Positions 55,430 to 64,000 of a DNA stretch of 64,000 nt are shown here, piece by piece. The stretch's first letter is position 1. Every line of letters begins with the position of its first letter. Location of the stretch: contig NC_089422.1 in the NCBI RefSeq assembly GCF_013426205.1, positions 7,715,001-7,779,000 on the forward strand. Reading direction: 5' to 3'. The stretch is from Metarhizium brunneum. Taxonomy: Eukaryota > Ascomycota > Sordariomycetes > Hypocreales > Clavicipitaceae. The position numbers were made by a program, and so were the translations under genes. The notes under the pieces are model-generated. The model saw only the letters and a program-made list of their open reading frames with translations. It was not told the origin of the DNA and searched no databases.

Positions 55430-58400
55430 CGGGTGTTATATCGGATTGAGTACATCATTATGGAGTATCGGAATTGGACATGGGACCAAGACAGAAATTC
55501 CGAATACCTTTGTAAAGGTGTACATACATCATCTCAAGGAGATGAGATACTTCAAACAGTTCAAAAAGAACAGGGATGCAAAGTATTTTCCAACTACCAA
55601 CAGGTGTGAAAGCAACAGCCAAAACCATGTTTCAAGCCGGGTCGGCGTTCTTAAGCAGAAAATCGACCCATTGTCATTTTCCGCAAATTCTACCACTGTT
55701 TCAAGTCCAAAAGGGGGGGTTGCTCTGCAACTGCCAACCCAAGTGGATGCTTGTTCTGGAATGTCTGCAACTCGGACCTCTGGAAGCAACCAAGCATTAC
55801 CAGCCAGCCAGCCCTGCACATAACGGATGGACAAGGCTGGCAATGATGACATGTGGGGAAAAAAGGGGGAAGGGAAAGGGGGGGCACCGTTCGCCACGCG
55901 TCCAGCTTGACCTCGCCTTGTTCCAAATCCTTCACAACGGCGGCTAGATAAAGTACCATGGCCGGTACCTCTGCTATGGTGGAGCTCGATGCAATTCCGG
56001 CACTCTTCCGCAGCGACCCAAAGCATCGGACCAGAATTGTGGCCCGTTTAAGCCAATCCACTGCTTGATAGCCTGGTCACCAAGGGTCCAAAAGAATCAA
56101 TCCATGTCAAAATCTGCTCCTACAACATGTGGCACCCCCTGGCAGATTTTGGCGCATGACTAGCAGGCGAAAGCTGCCCCATTCGAGATCCAGATTTCTG
56201 CGTATCCTCATAATGTCTGTCACCCCTATAGTCAACCACGGCGGTGATTAACATAATACGAGGGCATGGACGGTTAGCAAGCTTTGATGCCACATGGCAC
56301 TCACCCAATCCTCAATCCGGAGCTAAATCAAGCATGCGGCGCCATTTGGCACGCCAGACTAGATCCCATGCGAATTATCTCACAATCGAGCATGAGACGC
56401 CAAACGCCGTTATGGTTCGGTGAACTACGTGAAGGTCGTTGAGGATTCTTCTGTAAACAGCACTCGCTCTGACGCAAATCTTACGAAGTGAACCGGAGCA
56501 AAATTGTACCTGGCGTCCCGGGCGATTCAGCAATATAGTCAATTTCGGAATTTGGACCACACAGGCAGAGAAAGGTCGGAACAACCGCCTCTTCACATCC
56601 GTATTCTCTATGCCAAATTGGATCATTGCCGTTGAACTTTGCTCACATGCAACTATTGTCCGTACGCAGATTGTCCATCGTGGGACCATCGCGCAATATC
56701 TGGGTGTTGCTGGATTACCGGTGTCGGATAACTCGATCAACATACAGAGACGCCATGGATATGCACATCAGGGAATACCCATTTGTGCCCGGGTTTTTTC
56801 TTGGGGCATGCTGGTGTTTTCTTGTGCTAGTCAGTATTCTAGTCACATCGGCTGTTCGCATTTGGGAAATCGGGCTCTCCTTCACTATTCTTATTATTTC
56901 GGACTGTTATGGTAGTTGACACTAGCATTTGACAGGGCACCTGGGTAATATCATAGATAAGCAAGATTGTTTTGGTGGCCCTCGCGTTGCACATCCATGC
57001 CAAGGCGAGTTTGTATGAGGAAGACCTGCGACCTGCCAGATTTACTAACAGAGTAGTAGTGTCAGCATTCCCGCTCTATCTCAAGGTATAACTGATCGGA
57101 TAGTCGAATAGACCTCTTGTCTCGGACTGAAGTCTTTCTTTCAGGGTTTGACAAACCCTTGTGGTCACGCTGAGATACCCGCAATGCGGCTCAACGAGAC
57201 ATTGCGTGAGGTACATGGCATGTCCCAATTATAGACAGTTGTCATGTAACAACTACGTCACGCGGGGCTTGCAGGATTTGCCTTCACCTACATACCGCCT
57301 CAGATGGGACTTGAGCGGATACTATTCCTCACCGAAGGCAATCATATGCACATGTGTCATGTGCTAGAGCTGCATGCTCGTTCTACCGCTTCATTCGACA
57401 AAACAGCGAGGGCCATTGCGCCCGAGGCACAATACCAGCCTTAAATAAGCGCTCTTTCCGAAGGTTTAAACGTTGGATTAATCCCGTGCTTGTGACGTCT
57501 AGCTGTTAGGCCTCGGATTGGGCGCCTGCGACGTTGCTTCCTCTGTTCGCTGTGGCCCCATCACTGCTGGCCATGGCTTTTCAACTTACTACGTATCAGT
57601 TTCGTAACCGAAGGACTCCTCGTTTCTGATGAATATTAAAGGGAGTACCAAGAAAATCAAGTCTGACGCATGCAAAAACTGCCAAAGGGTAAGGTAGTTG
57701 GTATGCACCTGCTGGCAAATCTAATTCGCAGATTGCAGAAGCTGGCATATTTAGAGGGTCATGGCGGTCACCCATAACATTTTCACACCAAAAAGGCAGA
57801 AAGGGACAAGGAAAAAGCAAAGACGATGACAATGATCCTTCCTGTGGATCTCAGTCTCGGGACGCGCATTGGATGCCTCAATGACTGGACGAATACTCCG
57901 TACGCAATAATAATTACCAAATGTTATTCGCATGGCGCGTTTCCTTTGTTCTTGAAAAGAAAAAAAGGAAAAAAAAGAAAGCCAAACAGTTGTATCGGCT
58001 GGCCATTTTAGGTTGTGGAAATGAAACCGCAATTACTTGAAGCATGAGGGGCACAGGGTATTTAACCAGCCATGACTGATTTCCTTTTTCTCCGTGTTAG
58101 GGGTACAAGGACACGCGACGAGCTCCGGGCGATCTTACAACACGAACACCCCAGGCTCATCGGATGTGCCGCGTTATACGTCCGTTCCAAGAACAAGTTT
58201 TAAACAAGCGAAGAAAAAGAAACTTGACAGAAGCAAAAAAAAAAAACGGCCTCAGTACATGTTGTATGGTGTGGCTCAACAATCCAGACAGGGCAGAGTC
58301 CAGCCCTAGAGGACGTCCGCCTGAGGTCTTAGGCGACCGTTAACGGATCGTCTTCTCCCCCCCACCCCAGTCGTCAACTAACTCATCGTGGACTAATAAG

Positions 58401-60384
58401 ACGTCAAGAACGGCTGTGACACTTTGCAGCTCAGCAGCGGCGCCTACTTGCTTGACAACTCTCAAGGCGATAATAGGCGGTGTCGCCAAGTGGTCACCAG
58501 ATGCCCTCTGGAGCACCTCACGGCATGGATTTAGCGTTGTGTTACCCGAGCCAACTGGAGGGCTTGTCTTGTTGTACAAGCTCTTCCAGAGTCGATGGTG
58601 AAGATGTCGCCCGCCGCCAATCATGTCATGGTACAGCACAGAGCGATCACGGTATCAGAGCTTTACAGACCATGGATGGGGTGCTTTTTATGCTTCGGCA
58701 TGCTAAACAATCCAGTAGGGCAACTGCAATAGAAATCCGGACGGGACAACTGGGCGCCAGACACAGATACGCAAACACGCAGATGTGCAGATACGCAAAT
58801 GTTCGGACGGTCTCGTCCGCCGCCGGGGGGAACATGACAAGAAAATGGGAAAATGATAAAAAGAGACAAGAAAATAATCCACGGCTTGGTTCCCTTGTGT
58901 CGTGGGCAGCTTGGGCTGACTAGGCTCGTCACCGCCATGCTCTCCATGCTCTCCACCTCTGGCTCATCCTACCCCTGCCTCACTGCGTACTTTTGATGTG
59001 AGGATGACAATGGCTCGAAAAAGCTGGGGCACAGAAACAACGCTCGACTGGCGAGGTCGAAGAGGGGAGGTACTTGGGAGGTACCAGAGGCGCTGTGCCA
59101 GGTAGCCTCTGCAAAGCTGGGACCGTGCTGTTGGCTCAATGCTCCAAGCCCGGTGTACAATAGTATTTTGAGTCTTCAGCCGTGGCCTTGGCTGACAATC
59201 TGCTAGACACAAGGGCCAGTTGACGCTCCCCGGCAGCTTGAACAGGGGCCACATATCGGCTCAGGTTTCAATGTTCCTTCTGTCTGGCTCGCCCCTGCAA
59301 GCTTGAACCCGGCATGAGCCCGGCTAGTACCTAGCGAATGTACCTGGGGTGCTAGGGACTGGGTACAAGTAGGCAGGGCCATTCTACGGAGCTGTACTCC
59401 GTACCCGTCGACCCCATCCGCCAGGCCAGTCACCAGTTGATCACTTCATATTGCATTGTGTCAGAGGGCCAGACCAGAAGCAGAAGCCAAAGGGCTGGAC
59501 ACGATACAGTACATGACATACCTACACCCCTCCCCTGCACCGCACGGGTAGTTGTGCTTTGTACGGAGTAGAAAAGGCTCCAAAGCCCCACGCACGGCCC
59601 AATGTTGTGCCCCCTGGTCCGGGATTGGTGGGCGACACTTCGCCGCATCACTCTACGTACAGTACATACAAGACTTGATACCTGTTAGTGTTGGATGGAC
59701 AGCTTAGAGGGGAGATCAAAGCCTCTTTGCACGTTTGCTTTCTCTGGCTCATGTCACCGCCCGTTCTAACTAATCCGGTGCCAAACTTAGCCCAGCCCAA
59801 TGGGTACCGAAATGGGCCTCGTTCGCTTATTATCCCGGAGGGGGCCGGGGGGGCTTGCACCATCTTTTGTTTCTTTGCTGTGAAGAGACATCCGGAGTCT
59901 TGAGTCGACTTCGACTAAGAACTTATATGTGTATCCACTCCCGCTCTTCCGCTACTTCTCGTCTCTCTTCTCTCGCACTCCTTTGCCTTGGTGTTTCTGG
60001 CTTCATATTACTATGTCTAATCACCCGTCCTTGGTTATTCCGTCTTCAATCTCATCCTGACAAGAGAGCCTTGTTTGGATCTTACTCTTTCTGCTGATTC
60101 AAACTGGCACCTCCGCAATCCGCGTACAACTTAGCTTATACTATCCAGACTTGCCTATTCGGGAACGAGAGCACAATTCATCCTCCACGCACTCCGTTGG
60201 AGAAAGTTTTAAATCCATTAATCAATGAAAACATCGGCCTTGGAATTATTCACTTATCGTTACAATACAATCACTCGCAGCCGTGCTTGTGCTACTGTGT
60301 CCCAAGTAACGCCGAGTTTGCTTTACCACAAGAACGGACCGCGTCACTGTCTTTACTCAAGAGACTCAACTTGCTCAAGAAGCC

Positions 60385-62373
60385 ATGGTGAGGGGGCAAC
60401 CGTATGCCACAGCAGGCCGCAATGGCAAGAACGGCAATGCGATGCCGCCATTTCCCACTAGGCAGATGTTTGTATTAGGTATGAAAGATTGCAGCAACCT
60501 GACCGACATGTTTGTGGCCTGTACTGACGCACTCGGATAGCCTGCTGCAGAATATGTGAACCAATTGCATTCATGTCCATATTTCCTTACATCTACTACA
60601 TGATTCAGGACTTCCATGTCACCGATGATCCTAGCAAAATCTCAGTCTATGCGGGAATGGTCACCTCAGCCTTCACCTTGGCCGAGTTTGCGACTGGAGT
60701 CTTATGGGGCAGATTGAGTGATAAGATCGGGCGGAAGCCTGTCTTGCTGCTTGGCTTGTTAGGAACAGCTCTAAGCGTTTTGGTTTTCGGATTTGCGCCA
60801 AACTTACCCGTGGCTCTCTTCGCTCGAGCACTTGGTGGCCTTTTAAATGGGTTAGTTGCGTAGTTGCCCTACTTCAATTTTTGACTCTCTACTGACATCA
60901 CTCTCCCAGGAATATCGGCGTATTGCAAACAACAGTTGCAGAGCTCGTGACAGTCAAGGAACAGCAGCGTGAGTCCAAGAGTCCGAACCCAAGATTGTGC
61001 GGGTGCTAATGTGAAGCCTTATAGCTCGGGCCTATACCATAATGCCAATGGTTTGGTGTATCGGGTAAGTTCAGGTTACAAGTCGACATGGCAAAGGAGA
61101 TTTCTGACGTTTCCCAGTTCAATCATCGGCCCAATGATTGGTGGTGCGCTTGCTCGACCTTGCATCAGCTACCCGGACATCTTCCCTCCAGGCACCATTT
61201 GGGATCGCTATCCATACCTTCTTCCTAATCTCTTCAGCGCCGCCACCGTCTTCGTGGGCGTCATTATCGGCTTCTTATTTCTGGAGGAAACGCATACGGC
61301 AAAGAAGCTGCAACGGGACGCTGGTCGCGAGCTGGGTGATCGACTTGTTGATTTGATTGCCACAGTCCCCCTCTGTGGGAGACTCGGCCGGCCTGCCGAG
61401 AAGAAAAGTCTCTTGGTGGACAATGGTGTGATGGGATACAACACCACAAGCACTGGCAGCTCCGGCTTATCAGAGGCGGACGAACCCTTGCCAGTATACC
61501 AGAGCAGAGAGAGTTCTCCGAATCTAGGACCTCAATCAGACACAGACCCCGAGGCTACCTCTGACTCTGGACGTAACGAATTGGAAAATAGGCCATTGGT
61601 TATATTTACCAAGCCGGTCATTATGAACATCATGTCCTATGGCATCCTCGCATTGTGAGTGGATTTCACCCGTTGACGCACAGTACGTTGCTAATTCATT
61701 CTGTAGCCATACAATGACTTTCGATCAGCTCTTTCCAGTATTTCTGAGCACAGAGCCTCCGATAAATGGGCCAACGGTTGAACTTCCCTTCAAGTTCGTT
61801 AATGGTTTTGGCCTCGATACTAAAACGATTGGCGTCATTATGTCGGTTCAAGGAATATATTCGCTCTTTTCGAACTACATGATTGTAGCACCAGTTACGA
61901 CCCGGCTTGGATCCCTTCGTCTATTCCGAATGTTGGCCTTTTCATACTTCGCGTTGTACCTCGTTACACCATATTTAGTTTTGCTTCCGCAAAATCTCAG
62001 GATGACAGCCATCTATATCTTGGTTATCTGGAAGTGCACGTACGCAACCATGGCGTACCCGAACAACGCAATTCTTCTGGCAAACTCGGCTCCAACGAAG
62101 GAGGTTCTAGGTACTATCAACGGCATCGCAGCCTCTACGGCCAGTCTGTGCAGAGCTCTCGGCCCAACCGTCTCCGGTTTCTTGTATGCTGCTGGATTGC
62201 ATACCGGCTACTCTGGTTTGGCCTGGTGGTTCAGCGGGGTGGTGACTTTGGTCGGAGCTTATCTGAGTTCCCAAATTTCTGAAAATGGATCGCAGGCCAC
62301 AGGAGTAGGAAATGATGATCCTCTTCTGGACGAACGATTGCTCGATGATTACGATGACAACGACGTTGTCTGA
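60385..62373 (+). CDS. MFS transporter (yeast YCR023C / ZIFL-like group)
   Basis: 568-aa membrane protein from six exons: 60385-60478, 60541-60850, 60910-60968, 61025-61064, 61118-61654 and 61707-62373. It opens with PPFPTRQMFVLACCRICEPIAFMSIFPYIYYMI and has the MFS loop motif GRLSDKIGRKPVLLLG after helix 2. A long hydrophilic central loop (about residues 275-350, Ser/Glu/Pro-rich) separates two sets of six helices. The C-terminal half contains AYPNNAILLANSAPTKEVLGTINGIAAS and an acidic tail (DPLLDERLLDDYDDND) suggestive of vacuolar or endosomal sorting. Substrate is unknown. The 59- and 40-nt exons are needed to keep helices 4-5 in frame. Upstream lies a 12-kb gene-free region. Confidence 0.88.
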
Positions 62374-64000
62374 TACCTTATCTTTTCGAAAAAAAAAACA
62401 TGCCTGGAAGATCGCATTCTGAGTCTTTTGTCTGCTCCATTTTTACTTTTCCTATACACAATTCCTTCAATCTGCAACATTTAGGATACCACCCGTATAC
62501 CCGCCTCGGCATTTTTACTCTTTCTTCCCACTACTTTTTCTCCTTGTCGTCTAAACCAGAATTAAGGTTGGCGTTTCAGGACGTTCTCGGAAACCACGGT
62601 TATATTTGGTAGCATAGACTTTTTTTTTTCTTCTTCAATCATGAGACAACCAGATCCCTCGCAGAATATTAGGCTCGAGCTACCTCTGGAGCCATTTTGC
62701 TTTCTTTTCTTTTTCTCCCCCTTTTCTCAGGTTCAACATGTGGCTCGGCTCATGTTTGTCGCCCAGTGGTTTTAAAGTACGATTATTTATTTCATTTACC
62801 GGCAACGGTAATCTCTGTCATCGTGTTAAAATGCATTTCTACTATTTTCTCTCCTGTCGCCTTTTCCCTTTTTGTTTCATATACAGACTGGAGGTTGATA
62901 TATGACCCGAGGGATGGCAACGTCACTCAGGGCACACCTGGCGTTGCACGGAACGGTAATGAATGGGATTTTGCATAAACTCGGGGCTATCTTACGAGTT
63001 TCGAGATTTGGATTTTGCATGACTGCTGCATTGAGCGTGGGTACTCAGGATATGGTGGTGAGATGGGAGCGGAAACTCCCGGGCTTAAGTTTAGAGATGT
63101 GACCGCATTTACAGGAATGCATAACAAATACCCCATGATGATAGGATATGAAATTCTGGCTTTAATGTTGTTGCACGTATACGTGTTAGATGAATTGCTT
63201 GCCTTGCCGACTATTTGAGCGTTGTATGTACACGTACGTACAAGTCCATGAGTCCTGTCAAGTCTCCCGCGGCTGTATGGGAGGATGCGCGGAAGAGGGC
63301 GCGGCAGACGGGCCAATGAAACAAGGCACTAGCAAAACAGGCGGAATATGCATTTAAGGCGAATATAGGAATATTTACCAAACCCCATGGCCGCCCCGAG
63401 AGGATAAAAACAAGTACGTACCAGGCAACTCGACGTATTATTGCAGGCGGAGTACGGAGTGCCGATGACGGCCTGGTGCGACCTCTATTCAACATCCGAA
63501 TGGATTCGACCCCACAAGCGTCAAATGGATTTTCTTGTCTGATGGAACCATTTATTATGCTTACTGCACTCGGTAGGTACATGTGTATGTACTCTGAACC
63601 TGAGTACTACTCTGGCAGGCATTAATCAATGTACATGTTGTTATCGATGCACTCCACACTTTTCCCCACGGGAACTCGTGGAACGGGCCTCGATGGGCCA
63701 TGGCTGCAGAGAAGCACAGTCCGTCGCTTACCGAAGACGGGCCAAGAATAAGCAGGCAGACGGCCGTCGCGGACGGAGCACATTGGCCGTAGGTGAGCCT
63801 GATGAAGCCGTCGAGCTGGTAACAAGAGGGCCAGGGCGGGCTCGGGCAACGGCCCAAGATTCAAGCAAGATTGACAGTGACAGCAAAGGCGCGTCTCAGC
63901 CGCAGCCGCGCAGCATTGTACATACATTGCACATATGTACATATGTATATGCAAGTTTCCTCGGCCCCGTAGTCCCGGCCGCTTCTCGTACAAATTCTCC
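62374..64000. other. 1.6 kb without a supported gene
   Basis: 3' flank of the MFS gene with pyrimidine-rich tracts (62610-62730). It contains a TACGGAGTG motif at 63453-63461 and TACATATGTACAT-type microsatellite sequence near 63918-63956. The ORFs present are short and unsupported. Confidence 0.5.

Larger units (their letters stand above)
48386..60384. other. 12-kb region without a supported gene
   Basis: Open frames are short, overlap each other on both strands and show no recognisable domain. The first 1.6 kb is GC-rich with TGG/CCA-rich composition. It contains a 9-bp minisatellite (near 49888-49914), CT-rich tracts, a CCAG run followed by A12 (about 51416-51445) and many TACGGAGTA motifs, including a perfect 16-bp palindrome at 55414-55429. 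A TATA box followed by a CT-rich stretch near 54455-54500 could mark an unannotated transcript. No intact transposon, tRNA or rRNA was seen. Confidence 0.5.

Noticed and set aside
1..64000. CRISPR arrays, insertion sequences, rRNA, organellar or viral sequence
   Set aside because: None was recognised; the gene structure is eukaryotic nuclear throughout.

Overview
The window is nuclear DNA from a filamentous ascomycete, most likely a Sordariomycete of the order Hypocreales. Genes carry short (about 48-80 nt) GT...AG introns, several with a visible CTAAC-type branch site. Products are typical fungal housekeeping proteins plus two Zn2Cys6 regulators, and intergenic DNA holds many copies of a TACGGAGTA motif of a kind I associate with this group. 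Genus and species cannot be told from the sequence alone. Gene models were spliced by hand from protein-family conservation; for every complete multi-exon model the summed exon length is a multiple of three.

Layout. 1-4.9 kb: 5' part of NOT2 (CCR4-NOT), a ZNG1/COG0523 zinc GTPase with a 12-nt microexon, and a MOB3/phocein (STRIPAK) gene. 5.4-7.9 kb: a Zn2Cys6 regulator, followed by about 7.3 kb with no supported gene. 15.1-30 kb: MOSC-domain membrane protein, condensin SMC2, INCENP/Sli15 (divergent from SMC2 over a 511-bp promoter), the mitochondrial DEAD-box helicase MSS116 and the PTS2 receptor PEX7. 30.3-38.2 kb: a four-gene group of a tandem-zinc-cluster regulator, a secreted hyaluronidase-like (GH56-like) TIM-barrel protein, an UNC93-type MFS transporter, and a MurNAc-6-phosphate etherase fused to a BadF/NAGK-type sugar kinase. 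38.7-48.4 kb: AlkB-like dioxygenase with GRF finger, RIB7, ribokinase, an unrecognised conserved-looking protein, an FTS/AKTIP-like inactive E2, and a CCDC124/Lso2-type ribosome factor. 48.4-60.4 kb: 12 kb with no convincing gene, rich in TACGGAGTA motifs and small repeats. 60.4-62.4 kb: a six-exon MFS transporter, then about 1.6 kb of non-coding sequence.

How genes may work together. SMC2 and INCENP share one promoter region with a forkhead-type site, which fits co-expression in mitosis. The 30.3-38.2 kb group is the most interesting feature. Its secreted glycosidase-like protein, transporter and etherase-kinase fusion are what a fungus would need to harvest amino sugars, including bacterial-wall MurNAc, and a regulator is placed divergently beside them. 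That functional reading is inference; the gene order, the two divergent promoters and the conserved MurQ catalytic residues are read directly.
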